NCBI GenBank assembly: GCA_963715055.1
Contig: CAVQRB010000018.1
Span: forward strand, 434,001 to 498,000
Origin: CAVQRB01 sp963715055
GTDB lineage: Bacteria > Pseudomonadota > Alphaproteobacteria > Rhodobacterales > Rhodobacteraceae
Direction: 5' to 3'
Length of the DNA: 64,000 nt
Shown in pieces: positions 19,042 to 27,904 of the stretch. Position numbers and translations under genes: made by a program. Position 1 is the first letter of the stretch. Each line of letters starts with the position of its first letter. The notes below the pieces were generated by a model. That model had not been told where the DNA came from. It saw only the letters and a list, made by a program, of their open reading frames with translations, and ran no database searches.

Positions 19042-20363
19042 GGCGCATCTTTCCCGACTATGCCTATGGCCAGGGACCGCGTCAGTCGTGCTGGTGGGAC
19101 GAAACCTGTGTCGCATCGGAAAGACCGGTGCTCCAGGGGACCAGAAAAGTCGATGTCGCGATCATTGGTGCCGGATTTACGGGACTCTCCGCCGCCTATT
19201 CCCTGGCAAAGGCTGGCGTTGATGTGGCGGTACTGGACATGCATTCCCTGGGATGGGGCGCGTCAGGACGCAATGGCGGCTTTTGCTGTCTTGGAGGCAG
19301 CAAGGCAGACGACCGTTTTCTGGATGCAAGATTCGGCAAGGCAGGTCGTCTGGACTACAGGGCCACGGAAAAGGCGGCAGTCGAACTCGTGAGCCATCTG
19401 GTTGACACGCTTGGCCTGGACGTCGACCGACATTCGAAGGGAGAGACAGAGCTCGCCCACCGGCCCCGCGATGTGGACGATTTCGAAAAACGCATTGATC
19501 GTATTGCGGAAAACTTCGGTATCGAGGCACGGTTGACCCGCAAGGCAGACTTGCCGTCAGAAGGCCTCGGCGGCCCTTTTCACGGGGCGCTCACGATTCC
19601 GATCGGCTTTGGTCTCAATCCGAGGAAATACCTGTTCGGTTTGGCAGCGGCCGCAGAGGCGCACGGGGCTGCGATCTATCAGTTTTGCCCGGCGACCCGG
19701 ATCGAGAAACGCGGGACAGGTCTGCTTGTGGTTACGCCTGCAGGCGCTTTGCAGGCTGAGAAGGTGATCATCGCCACCAATGGCTATTCTTCGGAAGATG
19801 TCCCGGACTGGCTCAAAAACCGCTACCTGCCCGCCCAATCCACCGTTCTTGTGACACGGCCCCTTGTACCGGGCGAATGCGAGGCGCAAGGCTGGACAAG
19901 CGACCAGATGAGTTTCGACAGCAGAACGCTCCTGCATTATTTTCGACTGATGCCGGACAAACGCTTTCTCTTCGGAATGCGCGGCGGGCTGCGGTCGTCG
20001 CCTTCCGCCGAAGCACGATCAAGGGCACGGCTCCGCGCCGATTTCGAGGCGATGTTCCCGGCATGGAGACATGTGCCCTCGGACCACAGTTGGTCCGGTC
20101 TGGTTTGCCTCGCACGCAACAAATTGCCCTTCGTAGGAGCCGTTCCAGGTCAGCCCGGCTTGTTTGCCGGCCTTTGCTACCATGGAAACGGCGTTGCGAT
20201 GGGTACACTGTCGGGACAAATTCTGGCCCATCTGGTTTGCGGGACCGAGCCTGAGCACTATCCCGATGCGATACGCCAGCCGCTTCGGGATTTTCCCCTG
20301 GGCCGGGCCCGCAGGCTTCTGATGCCACCTCTCTACGCGATGCTGGCGCTGCGGGATCTCTGA
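19038..20363 (+). CDS. FAD-dependent amine oxidoreductase, gamma-glutamylputrescine oxidase type
   Basis: A 441-residue DAO-family flavoprotein. The dinucleotide motif IIGAGFTGLSAAYSLA is at about residues 38-53, followed by WGASGRNGGFC, where FAD is commonly attached or contacted in PuuB and sarcosine-oxidase relatives, and the C-terminal LCYHGNGVAMGTLSG segment. It is translationally coupled to potI, so the imported ligand is probably its substrate or a precursor. PuuB-type oxidation of gamma-glutamylputrescine is the closest match; no puuA (glutamate-putrescine ligase) is in the window, so another amine remains possible. Confidence 0.85.
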   Translation: MRRIFPDYAYGQGPRQSCWWDETCVASERPVLQGTRKVDVAIIGAGFTGLSAAYSLAKAGVDVAVLDMHSLGWGASGRNGGFCCLGGSKADDRFLDARFGKAGRLDYRATEKAAVELVSHLVDTLGLDVDRHSKGETELAHRPRDVDDFEKRIDRIAENFGIEARLTRKADLPSEGLGGPFHGALTIPIGFGLNPRKYLFGLAAAAEAHGAAIYQFCPATRIEKRGTGLLVVTPAGALQAEKVIIATNGYSSEDVPDWLKNRYLPAQSTVLVTRPLVPGECEAQGWTSDQMSFDSRTLLHYFRLMPDKRFLFGMRGGLRSSPSAEARSRARLRADFEAMFPAWRHVPSDHSWSGLVCLARNKLPFVGAVPGQPGLFAGLCYHGNGVAMGTLSGQILAHLVCGTEPEHYPDAIRQPLRDFPLGRARRLLMPPLYAMLALRDL

Positions 20364-20364
20364 C

Positions 20365-21039
20365 CTACCCGCGATCCGACATGCGAATGGCTTGTACCTG
20401 ATCCGCGCTGATGGTCGAGCCGCCTTCAAGAGTGAGCAGGGTTTCGGTACCCTGCCTGCGGGCTTCCGTGATCATCGCATAGGTTTCCGCATCACCAGTG
20501 CCGATTGGTTCGCCAAAGGCTCGGCTTTCAACCTTGAATGCATAAAGTCCCGAAGCAAAGGGCGATCCATCGTCGGCCACCCCCGCCCATTCGACAGGTT
20601 CGGATCCAAGGGAGATCTGTTGCCTCTGGACCTCCGTTCCGCGCGCGTCCAGCACGATCAGGACCGCTTCATCAGCGCCGGGCTCGCTTTGGGGGAGCAC
20701 CGTGATCGGTGATCCCTCGAACTTCACCGGTGCTGTGGTTCGGGCATCCATGCCGATCCAACTGGCCATCTGCGCCATCGTTCCCGACCCCAGTTGCGTA
20801 GCAAGCGCGCTGAGAAGATCGTTGGAGAGCACCTGTTGCTCGACCATCGAAAACTGTGCGAGCTGTGCCGCGTATTCCGATGAGTTGATCGGCTCCAAAG
20901 GATCCTGAAACCGCGCCTGCGCCGTCAGCATCTTCAGGAAAGTCTCGAAGTCGGACGACAAGACGGCGTCCGCTTGAGACGGGACCGTAGCTGATGGGTT
21001 GAAGGCCGTCGAACCCGTAAGTGTACCGTTCAGTTCCAT
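20365..21039 (-). CDS. flgD: flagellar hook assembly scaffold FlgD
   Basis: A 224-residue protein. The N-terminal part has the hook-capping signature FETFLKMLTAQARFQDPLEP and SSEYAAQLAQFSMVEQQV; the C-terminal part is a FlgD Ig-like/tudor-like region with GLYAFKVES. It caps the growing hook and directs FlgE assembly outside the cell. It follows fliK by 11 bases on the same strand, so the two form one operon that controls hook growth and length. Confidence 0.93.
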   Translation of the reverse strand: MELNGTLTGSTAFNPSATVPSQADAVLSSDFETFLKMLTAQARFQDPLEPINSSEYAAQLAQFSMVEQQVLSNDLLSALATQLGSGTMAQMASWIGMDARTTAPVKFEGSPITVLPQSEPGADEAVLIVLDARGTEVQRQQISLGSEPVEWAGVADDGSPFASGLYAFKVESRAFGEPIGTGDAETYAMITEARRQGTETLLTLEGGSTISADQVQAIRMSDRG

Positions 21040-21050
21040 TCTTTCTCTCC

Positions 21051-22442
21051 TTAAAGGCGTAGATCGAGCCCACTGCTGGCAATTCGAAGGCCTCCGCCGG
21101 ATGCCGCAGGAGGCTCCATGACCGTGGGTTCCCCCATGAATTCCGTTGCCGCGTCATGACGCTGCCGCGCATTCTCGGACGCATTGCCGGATCGGCCTTC
21201 GGAGAATGCGAAATTGATGTTCTCATAGCCGATACTTTGAAACTCGCGTCCGAGTTGGTCGATGTTTCGACGCATCAGGTCAAGCGTCTCCGGGCGCTCC
21301 GCCACAACGTTGACTGTTATCCCAAGCTCGTTCATCGATATGCTCAGTTTGACCCGACCGAGTTCTCGTGGATTGAGCGAAAGCTCCACGGGCTTGTCGG
21401 GCAGCCGTTGCATGGCCTCCGCGATCTGACGGCCAATCATGCCCGGCGTTTCGACCTTCGCAATGACCTGCGCCAGTGAGCCCGGTGTCATTGACTTGGG
21501 TTCCCAGGCAGAGGTCGTGGCGTTTTCCCCGCCGATCAGCGGTTTGAGGTCACCTTCGAATGCGTTTTCGGTGGTGACAACTTGAAGCTCGCCCGCCGCC
21601 CTGCCTGCGCTCAGTTGATACTGAGGAAGGGACACGGTCTTGCCGGCTTTCTGGGTCGTGCTGGGTGCTGCCCAGTCCGATCGTGAGACCGAAGCCTCCG
21701 GGGTATCGATTTGCCCCCTCTTCTCTGCCAATCGGTGGGGCTTACCTGGCTCAACGAATGCATATGCGCCTGCTGCTGGAGCCGATTGTTTGGATGGTAC
21801 TGGTTCTGCCGTACCCGACGAACTCAAGTCCGGCGCATCAGTCTGCTGTCCAGAAGTTCGGTCAGACGCTTCCAGGCCGACCACCGATCTGATCCCGGCT
21901 TTGACCTGGGCCGGAGCTGACTTTTCCCCAGGAACATCTCGCGCGAGAGTTATCCCGGACAAAGCAGCATTTCCATTGACCCCCGCCTTCGCTCTTGCAG
22001 CATCATGAGCGCCTTCCAAAGAGTTGCCGAGCAAACGTTGTTCAAAAAGCGTTTCGGTGGAACCGGTCTTGCGTTCTTTTGGCAATGGGGTCGAAGCGTC
22101 AACTGGATCCTTTGCAGCGTCCGCTGGTTTTTGACCTGTTCCAGTAGTCACGAGCAGCGTGCTGTCTGACCCGACTGATTCCACATCCGAACCCGAAGGG
22201 TCTTCGATGGTGGCGTCCGGTGTTGCTTCCTTCGCGGCCACGTCCGCCTCAGCTGGCTCTGCCGTGGTCGTGCGAGGCTTCCCGCGCGCCGCGGTACTAC
22301 TGTTCAAGTGTTCCAAATAAGCCTTGTCGAAATCGGACTGGTCATTGGGCGCATCGCCTCGCGCGGTCTTCTCCGACGATGACGATACAGAATTGGACCT
22401 GTCGGATGCAGGTTTTGACGTGAGTGGTGCGGCTTCAAGCAT
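21051..22442 (-). CDS. fliK: flagellar hook-length control protein FliK
   Basis: A 463-residue, Ser/Thr/Pro/Ala-rich secreted ruler protein. The first ~300 residues are low complexity and poorly conserved, as usual. The C-terminal Flg_hook domain carries PVELSLNPRELGRVKLSIS and ITVNVVAERPETLDLMRR, which switch export specificity through FlhB. I chose ATG 22442, preceded by GGAG at a 6-base spacing; the longer TTG-initiated frame (22466) has no such site. Confidence 0.88.
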   Translation of the reverse strand: MLEAAPLTSKPASDRSNSVSSSSEKTARGDAPNDQSDFDKAYLEHLNSSTAARGKPRTTTAEPAEADVAAKEATPDATIEDPSGSDVESVGSDSTLLVTTGTGQKPADAAKDPVDASTPLPKERKTGSTETLFEQRLLGNSLEGAHDAARAKAGVNGNAALSGITLARDVPGEKSAPAQVKAGIRSVVGLEASDRTSGQQTDAPDLSSSGTAEPVPSKQSAPAAGAYAFVEPGKPHRLAEKRGQIDTPEASVSRSDWAAPSTTQKAGKTVSLPQYQLSAGRAAGELQVVTTENAFEGDLKPLIGGENATTSAWEPKSMTPGSLAQVIAKVETPGMIGRQIAEAMQRLPDKPVELSLNPRELGRVKLSISMNELGITVNVVAERPETLDLMRRNIDQLGREFQSIGYENINFAFSEGRSGNASENARQRHDAATEFMGEPTVMEPPAASGGGLRIASSGLDLRL

Positions 22443-22494
22443 GGTCTGCTCCGGGAGTTCTTCCAAGATGTGTGAGCTTTATGATGCCTGCCGG

Positions 22495-22509
22495 TTACCG
22501 CATCTTTAC
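22495..22509 (+). promoter_or_regulatory. CtrA-like site TTAC-N7-TTAC between fliK and flgJ
   Basis: TTAC (22495-22498), CGCATCT, TTAC (22506-22509) has the spacing of the alphaproteobacterial CtrA box (TTAA-N7-TTAA) with one mismatch per half. It sits in the divergent fliK/flgJ promoter region, and CtrA controls flagella in this family. The match is imperfect, so this is a candidate only. Confidence 0.35.
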
Positions 22510-22558
22510 CGGAATGCAGGATCATCCATCAAAATAGCTGCAATTGGAGACATCCCGG

Positions 22559-22843
22559 ATGATTCAAGCGACGCAAAACTCGACAACAACCACGGCACCG
22601 TCCGCAAAAGACCTTGCACTGCACAAGGCAGCGCAGGCTTTGGAGGCCAGTTTTCTCGCCGAAATGCTGAAAGCCGCTGGTTTGGGCAAGACCTCAGGCC
22701 AGTTCGGCGGTGGTCAGGGAGAAGATCAATTCGCTTCGTTTCTGGTTCAGGAACAAGCCAAGCAAATGGTTGAAGCCGGCGGCATTGGGCTGGCCGAAGC
22801 CTTGTTCGAATCACTTAAGGAAAAATCAGATGCAGGATCATGA
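22559..22843 (+). CDS. flgJ: rod-binding protein, FlgJ N-terminal domain only
   Basis: A 94-residue protein equal to the rod-binding domain of FlgJ: ALHKAAQALEASFLAEMLKAAG and EDQFASFLVQEQAKQMV match the Rod-binding family. It lacks the muramidase domain of enteric FlgJ; a separate SltF-like transglycosylase at 27905-28618 could supply that activity, as described in Rhodobacter sphaeroides. ATG 22559 has GGAG 9 bases upstream. The stop is followed in 13 bases or less by the overlapping start of the FlgN-like gene. Confidence 0.87.
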   Translation: MIQATQNSTTTTAPSAKDLALHKAAQALEASFLAEMLKAAGLGKTSGQFGGGQGEDQFASFLVQEQAKQMVEAGGIGLAEALFESLKEKSDAGS

Positions 22844-23189
22844 GATGAATGGTGTCGTGGACGAACTGGATGATATTCTCGAGGCCGAGCGTGCAGCGCT
22901 TCTGTCCGGAAAGCTGGACGAGGTCGGTCGTTTGGTGCCCCGCAAGGAGACTCTGATCGATCAACTCACAGGGGAGGCGCAAGGAGACTTGCCGCAATTG
23001 CGCGCCTTGAGCCAGAAGGTAAAGCGCAACCAGGCTCTTCTGGATAGCGCGCTGGAGGGGATAAGAACAGTTGCGCGCCGCCTCGCGAGCTTGCGCAGGG
23101 TTCGCAGTGCATTGGATACCTACGATGCGCGCGGCACAAAAAAAACCATCGACATCGCGCCGGAAGCTTCCGTGGAGAAACGGGCGTGA
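22830..23189 (+). CDS. FlgN-like flagellar export chaperone
   Basis: A 119-residue, mostly helical cytoplasmic protein (ELDDILEAERAALLSGKLDE at residues 11-30; LVPRKETLIDQL; KRNQALLDSALEGIRTV) with the heptad pattern of FlgN, the chaperone of the hook-filament junction proteins FlgK and FlgL. It overlaps the end of flgJ by 14 bases and has AAGGA before ATG 22830. Sequence identity among FlgN proteins is low, so the call rests on pattern and position. Confidence 0.7.
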   Translation: MQDHEMNGVVDELDDILEAERAALLSGKLDEVGRLVPRKETLIDQLTGEAQGDLPQLRALSQKVKRNQALLDSALEGIRTVARRLASLRRVRSALDTYDARGTKKTIDIAPEASVEKRA

Positions 23190-23400
23190 GCAAAATTGAT
23201 TAAAAGCCGAAGCATTGCGGATGCCGCGTTTAGGGACTCCTTAGCTTTTGGCGCTGCATCTTGCCCCTGCATCCGAGGTCGGGTGGCGCGCCGTCGACAA
23301 AAACGATGGTAGCATTGGTCAGAAAGACAGTTTCGTCCGAACGGATCATTCGTTCGGGCACAATCCACGCAAAGCGTGAATGATCAAAGGAACATGCTTC

Positions 23401-24696
23401 ATGTCGAGCATTCTTACCAATAACAGCGCGATGGTTGCGCTGCAGACCCTGAAATCCATAAACATGAACCTTGGCAAGGTTCAAAGCGAGATCTCGACCG
23501 GTAAAACGGTTGAAAGTGCGAAAGACAATGCCGCGGTCTGGGCAATATCGAAAGTCATGTCTTCGGACGTCAAGGGTTTCGAGGCTATTTCCGATTCGCT
23601 GTCTCTTGGCAGTGCGACCGTTGGCGTGGCCCTGAATGGCGCCGAGGCGATTACTGACCTGCTGACCGAAGTCAAAGGCAAGATCGTCAACTCTCAGGAA
23701 TCGAACGTTGACCGGAGCAAGATCCAGACGGATATCGTTGCACTGACCAAACAGATCACGTCGATCGTTGGCGCGGCTCAGTTCAATGGTCTGAATCTGT
23801 TGAACAAAGACGGTTCCGTCGCGATCCTGTCCTCTCTCGACCGAGACTCTGCAGGTTCGGTAACAGCCAATGACATCACCATCGGTACAGTGAACCTGGG
23901 CACCAACGATGTCTCTCTGGATGCCGCTGGTACATACACTGCTGCTGGCGCTTCAGCCGTTGCCACCATCACATCGAACGCGACCACTGCGGTGGCGTTT
24001 ACCGGCACGGTCACCGAGGGAGTAGCCTATACACTCAACATCACCGGTGTTGGCACCGCGGCTGACCCCGCCGCAAGTTGGGATGAAATTACTTCCGCTG
24101 GCCAGACAAGCATGGCCAATACGGCTTATGTTGCGAGTGCAACCGACACGGCTGCCACGATTTCCGCAAAGTTGGCGGAGAATTTCAACTCGTGGAAAGC
24201 GGCTGAAGTTGCCGCGGGCAACATGTCCCAAGCAGACTCCGATGCCGTCGCAGTTACCGCGACCGCTACCGGCCTGAGCATCGCGACCACCGGTTTCGCA
24301 ACTGGCTTTTCAGTTGTTGCCAGTATCGGTACCAACGTCGCCACAACAGCTGGTTTCGAACAGAAGAACGCTGGTGCTCTGAACGCGCTCACTGACATCG
24401 ACGTGTCGACCTCGGAAGGTGCAAACGCGGCCCTCGATTTGATTGAAGGGCTGATTCAGACGTCGATCAACACGGCGGCCGCCCTCGGGTCGGGCAGCAA
24501 GCAGATCCAAACGCAGTCCGACTTTGTGGGCAAGCTGACCGATCTGCTGACTTCTGGAATCGGCACGCTGGTCGATGCGGACATGGAAGCGGCTTCGGCG
24601 AAACTTCAGGCGCTGCAGACACAGCAGCAGCTGGGCGTTCAGGCACTTTCGATCGCCAATCAGGCACCGCAGACCATCCTGTCGCTCTTCCGGTAA
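23401..24696 (+). CDS. fliC: flagellin
   Basis: A 431-residue filament subunit. The conserved D0/D1 ends are clear: MSSILTNNSAMVALQTLKSI and QSEISTGKTVESAKDNAAV at the N-terminus, and LQTQQQLGVQALSIANQAP at the C-terminus ending in LLSLFR-like sequence. The middle (about residues 160-310) is Thr/Ala/Val-rich surface-exposed sequence. ATG 23401 begins the canonical flagellin N-terminus; the 7-codon upstream extension is ignored. About 210 bases upstream (23190-23400) hold no gene and should contain the promoter and leader. FlaF and FlbT, which regulate flagellin, follow directly. Confidence 0.95.
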   Translation: MSSILTNNSAMVALQTLKSINMNLGKVQSEISTGKTVESAKDNAAVWAISKVMSSDVKGFEAISDSLSLGSATVGVALNGAEAITDLLTEVKGKIVNSQESNVDRSKIQTDIVALTKQITSIVGAAQFNGLNLLNKDGSVAILSSLDRDSAGSVTANDITIGTVNLGTNDVSLDAAGTYTAAGASAVATITSNATTAVAFTGTVTEGVAYTLNITGVGTAADPAASWDEITSAGQTSMANTAYVASATDTAATISAKLAENFNSWKAAEVAAGNMSQADSDAVAVTATATGLSIATTGFATGFSVVASIGTNVATTAGFEQKNAGALNALTDIDVSTSEGANAALDLIEGLIQTSINTAAALGSGSKQIQTQSDFVGKLTDLLTSGIGTLVDADMEAASAKLQALQTQQQLGVQALSIANQAPQTILSLFR

Positions 24697-24702
24697 TTAC
24701 TG

Positions 24703-24730
24703 ACAGGGGCGCGGATGACCGCGCCCCTGT
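24703..24730 (+). terminator. flagellin gene terminator hairpin
   Basis: ACAGGGGCGCGG (24703-24714), loop ATGA, CCGCGCCCCTGT (24719-24730) form a perfect 12-bp stem just after the flagellin stop. The T-tract is weak, so it may also stabilise the flagellin mRNA 3' end. Confidence 0.75.
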
Positions 24731-24770
24731 TCAATCCTGAAAACTTACCAATCTTGGACAAGGCTTCGCC

Positions 24771-25142
24771 GTGAACGTATTTGCACAGGCCCAACGCGCC
24801 TACTCGCCAGCGCACGCCCCGACACGCACAGCAAGGAGCATCGAATATGACGTAATTGCTCGAATTACCTATCGGATGAAGACCGCATTAAAAAACAAGG
24901 ACTACCCCAGTTTGGCGGGCGCGTTGCATGAGAATAACAAGCTCTGGATGGCCTTTGCGATCGACGTGGCCAATCCCGAAAACCTTCTGCCTGATGACCT
25001 TCGCGCGCGCATTGTGTATCTGGCGGATTTCACGCGCCAACACACCCACAAAGTTCTGCAGAAAAAGGAAACTGCCGTTCCGCTTATCGAGATAAACGCC
25101 GCCATAATGCGGGGACTCAAGCAAGAAGGGGTCGAGAAATGA
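24771..25142 (+). CDS. flaF: flagellar biosynthesis regulator FlaF
   Basis: A 123-residue protein starting on GTG. It matches FlaF in AQRAYSPAHAPTRTARSIEY, LHENNKLWMAFAIDVANPEN and LPDDLRARIVYLADFTRQHT. In Caulobacter and relatives FlaF is needed for flagellin synthesis or secretion and acts with FlbT. It overlaps flbT by 4 bases. Confidence 0.93.
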   Translation: MNVFAQAQRAYSPAHAPTRTARSIEYDVIARITYRMKTALKNKDYPSLAGALHENNKLWMAFAIDVANPENLLPDDLRARIVYLADFTRQHTHKVLQKKETAVPLIEINAAIMRGLKQEGVEK

Positions 25143-25543
25143 GTGGATTGGTATTGAAACTGAGCCCGAAAGAGAGGGTTTTGATCAATGGCGTCGTCAT
25201 CGAAAACGGAGAGCGACGGAGTCGCTTGGCCATCATGACGCCAGACGCACACATCTTGCGTCTTCGAGATGCTATTCATCCCGAAGATGCCAAAACGCCA
25301 GTAAAACGTCTGTGCTTTGCAATGCAGTTAGTACTGTCTGGGGATAAATCTCCTGAAGAATCTCATCTACCGCTACTCAGGCAGATCGAGGAACTCAGTC
25401 AGATTTTCACTGATCATGACAGTCGAAATATACTTTCGGAAGCGACCGATGGCCTGGTGGCAAAACAGCATTACAGGGCAATGAAAGCCTTGAAAACGCT
25501 TTTGCCCCGCGAAGCCAGGCTTTTGGCTGCTCGACCAAGCTAG
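25139..25543 (+). CDS. flbT: flagellin mRNA regulator FlbT
   Basis: A 134-residue protein matching FlbT throughout: MSGLVLKLSPKERVLINGVV, ENGERRSRLAIMTPDAHILR and the ICF-like QLVLSGDKS segment. FlbT binds flagellin mRNA 5' leader and regulates its stability and translation. It starts inside the flaF stop (ATGA). It is the last intact gene before an IS-damaged region. Confidence 0.94.
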   Translation: MSGLVLKLSPKERVLINGVVIENGERRSRLAIMTPDAHILRLRDAIHPEDAKTPVKRLCFAMQLVLSGDKSPEESHLPLLRQIEELSQIFTDHDSRNILSEATDGLVAKQHYRAMKALKTLLPREARLLAARPS

Positions 25544-25890
25544 CCGAAAGTCAGATTTGGAAAGCGATTACGGCCGCGATAAATCAATTTCGCAAAAGTC
25601 CGGTTCTTAGCTTCTTGCTGTGCTTTGCAGACTGCGTTCAATAAAGTGCAAGAAAACAAGCTGAAATGCAGGGACAGAGACACCCTAGAAACGATTGAAG
25701 AGCGAGATTGTGCGAGAAACCAGCGAATTATTTCCGGCGCTACAGGATTAGCGAAGGAGAGGTTTCTGGAAGATGAGATGTTCGAAATACTATCTGGCGG
25801 GATGTACAATCTAGAAAATTGCCAAGCCCTCGGCCAAGAGAAGTGATGTTGCTTGCCTAGTGTAGCAACATCACTTGTGAGCTATCACCG
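25544..25890. other. AT-richer gap without recognisable gene
   Basis: No convincing coding region. A 73-codon plus-strand frame (25625-25846) lacks a ribosome site and family resemblance. The only structure is a perfect 13-bp inverted repeat near its end (25841-25876). Likely intergenic DNA disturbed by the adjacent insertion sequences. Confidence 0.6.
25841..25876. repeat. perfect 13-bp inverted repeat
   Basis: AAGTGATGTTGCT (25841-25853) and AGCAACATCACTT (25864-25876) flank a 10-base loop. No T-run follows. It borders the IS remnant and may be an insertion-sequence end, a target feature, or a terminator for flaF-flbT. Confidence 0.6.
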
Positions 25891-25904
25891 CAAAACTGGA
25901 CACT

Positions 25905-27031
25905 GACATAGGCTGAGATTTGCAGTCTGCTGATCTTCAAGAGAAAGGCGATCAGCGATCTCGAAACGCAGGCAGCACGCGCCTGAGTTCAAAGCTAAGG
26001 TCACGCTGGAAGCCCTGAAAGGCGAGGAGACCGCCGCCGAGCTGGCAAGCCAATTCGGGGTTCACCCGACGATGATTGACCAATGGAAATGCGCTTTGCT
26101 CGAGGACGCGTCCGGCGTGTCCGAACGCGGCTGACGGAAGCGGCCAGCGATTGATGAGGGGCAAGTGCAAGAGTTGCACGACAAGATCGGGGAACTGGCG
26201 GTGGCCAACTCTTTTTTTGGAAAGAAAGTTGAAGCCCTGGGGCGGGACGTGGAGCGCAGCATGATAGAGCCTGAGCATCTAAAGCTGTCGATAGGCCAGC
26301 AGTGCAATTTGTTTTCGATTGCGCGATCATCTTTTTACTATGTGCGTAAAGGGGAGACCGAGCAGAACCTCGGCCTGATGCGGCTGATTGATGAACAATT
26401 CCCGGAAACGCCGGTCTTGGGTGTCCGTCAGATGACCTGGCACCTGCGCAACGAAGTGCATCTAGTGAATGAGAAGCGCATCCGCCGGCTGATGCGCCTG
26501 ATGCCGATCTTTCAGAAGCCCAATACCAGCAAGTCGGCGAAGGGGCACAAGTCCTATCCCTACCTGCTGAGAGGTCTGCCTGAGGATCGTCCGAAACAGG
26601 TCTGGTGCTCGGACATGACCTATCTGCCCACACGGTAGGGATTCCTTTATCTGGTCGCCATCATGGACTGGCACACCCGCAAGGTCTTGGCCTGGCGCAT
26701 CTCGAACACGCTAGAGGCTAACTTCTGCATCAAGGCGCTGAACGAGGCCATTCACAAGTTCGGTCCGCCCGAGATCATGAACACCGATCAGGGCAGTCAG
26801 CTCACGTCTTTCGCCTGGACGGACCGGTTGCGCCAGACCGGGGTGCGTATCTCGATGGATGGCAAGGGCCGGTTCCTCGACAACATCTCCATCGAGCGAC
26901 TGTGGCGGACCCTGAAATACGAATGCGTCTACCTGCATGCCTGGGAGACCGGCTCGAAAGCAAAGGCAGGCATTCGGAAATGGATGACTTTCTACAACTA
27001 CCAACGCTCACACTCGGCCCTTGGCGGCAGG
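25905..27031 (+). mobile_element. inactive IS3-family element remnant
   Basis: Reading frame 2 encodes OrfA-like sequence (SKRRQHAPEFKAKVTLEALK, GEETAAELASQFGVHP) and OrfB-like sequence with a DDE integrase core (FLYLVAIMDWHTRKVLAWRI, EIMNTDQGSQLTSFAW, ERLWRTLKYECVYLHAWE). It is dead: the expected OrfA start reads ATC at 25958, a TGA stop lies at 26132-26134, a 7-T run (26212-26218) puts the FLERKLKPW end of OrfA out of phase, a TAG interrupts OrfB at 26636-26638, and the 3' end is cut off after HSALGGR near 27031. The left boundary is approximate; I could not define the terminal repeats. Confidence 0.85.
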
Positions 27032-27073
27032 CTTCCTTCCGTGGTCAGTTTCTGCTGTCTTTCTCCGAAGTAA
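26267..27073 (+). pseudogene. IS3-family transposase OrfB, interrupted
   Basis: OrfB of the first remnant, from MIEPEHLKLSIGQQCNLFSI onward, with the HTH_21 region (DEQFPETPVLGVRQMTWHLR) and integrase core. An in-frame TAG at 26636-26638 replaces the residue between Thr-Arg and Gly-Phe in a normally continuous DMTYLPTRxGFLYLV motif. The frame then runs through the truncation near 27031 into the second element and ends at 27073 with foreign residues. Confidence 0.8.
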
Positions 27074-27790
27074 CCGGGCGACAGCATTCCGTTGTTCGTG
27101 TGCTTGCGATTGGGGTCGTGGAAGAGCTCAATGTATTCGAACACATCCCGTCTGGCCGCGGCGCGTGTTGGATATGTGCGGCGTCTGATCCGTTCCCGTT
27201 TCAGCAGTTGGAAGAAACTCTCTGCAACGGCATTGTCATGGCAATTCCCGCGATGTCCCATGCTTGGTTCAAGGTTGTGCTGACGAAAGAAGAGTTGCCA
27301 TTCGCGGCTGGTGAATTGGGAGCCTTGGTCGGAATGCACCGTGACCTGACCCTTGGGCTTGCGTCGCCACACGGCCATGAGCAGGGTCTGAATGGCAAGG
27401 TCCGTGGTCATTCGGGATTGAGCGGACCAGCCGACAACCCGGCGCGAGAACAGATCGATGACGACGCAAAGGTACAGCCAGCCCTCGTGGGTTTTGATGT
27501 AGGCAATGTCGTCGTCCATTGGGCTCGGACCAATGGCGCCACAATGAACAACCCCAGACCTGATCGGGCTGAGACGCATCGAATCGCTGCTCCAGCCTGT
27601 TCTCGGCAACTACCGCAGGCTTGCCGCCATATCGGCCGGGGCCACGCCTGTAGTCGATCTGCGCAGCGATCTCGTCCAGCGACGCGCGGCCGATCGCCCA
27701 TCGCTCCCTCCGCGCAAGCGGGAAATCGTGAACCGCCGGCTCCGGCTTCAGCCGGATCAAGGTCACGCGTCAGAGCAGATCGCATTAATT
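27031..27790 (-). mobile_element. second inactive IS3-family remnant, opposite orientation
   Basis: Minus-strand OrfB-like sequence of another IS3 group: RYGGKPAVVAENRLEQRFDA then SQPDQVW in one frame, and AYIKTHEGWLYLCVVIDLFS, RRVVGWSAQSRMTTDLA, VTVHSDQGSQFTSREWQLFF and RGNCHDNAVAESFFQLLKRE in another. A frameshift or small insertion at about 27520-27560 separates them. The C-terminus runs into the first remnant at KLTTEG without its own stop, so both elements are truncated at their 3' ends and joined tail to tail near 27031. No intact transposase remains. Confidence 0.82.
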
Positions 27791-27800
27791 TATTAATGCG
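27781..27800. repeat. 20-bp AT-rich palindrome
   Basis: CGCATTAA (27781-27788), TTTA, TTAATGCG (27793-27800) is a perfect 8-bp inverted repeat at the outer edge of the second IS remnant and about 105 bases before the sltF-like gene. It could be a relic of an IS end or a regulatory site for the flagellar operon that follows; it contains two TTAA half-sites. Confidence 0.55.
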
Positions 27801-27904
27801 CATCAGTCCCAAGCTGTAGCTGCCAATCAGTTACAGAATATAAACCCTCCTGGAATAGTTTCGGTATTGTTGAAGCCGCAGAACGCGGTCTTTTCGGAGC
27901 AGTC

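Noticed and set aside
23219..23273. Possible sigma54 promoter (TTGGCGC ... TTGC) before flagellin
   Set aside because: The spacing between GG and GC is 11 bases instead of 10 and the -24 element is incomplete.
25625..25846. 73-codon frame after flbT
   Set aside because: No ribosome site, no signal sequence or domain, and it ends in the inverted repeat at the edge of the IS remnant.
25905..27790. Composite transposon carrying cargo
   Set aside because: The two remnants abut directly without cargo, belong to different IS3 groups and are both truncated.
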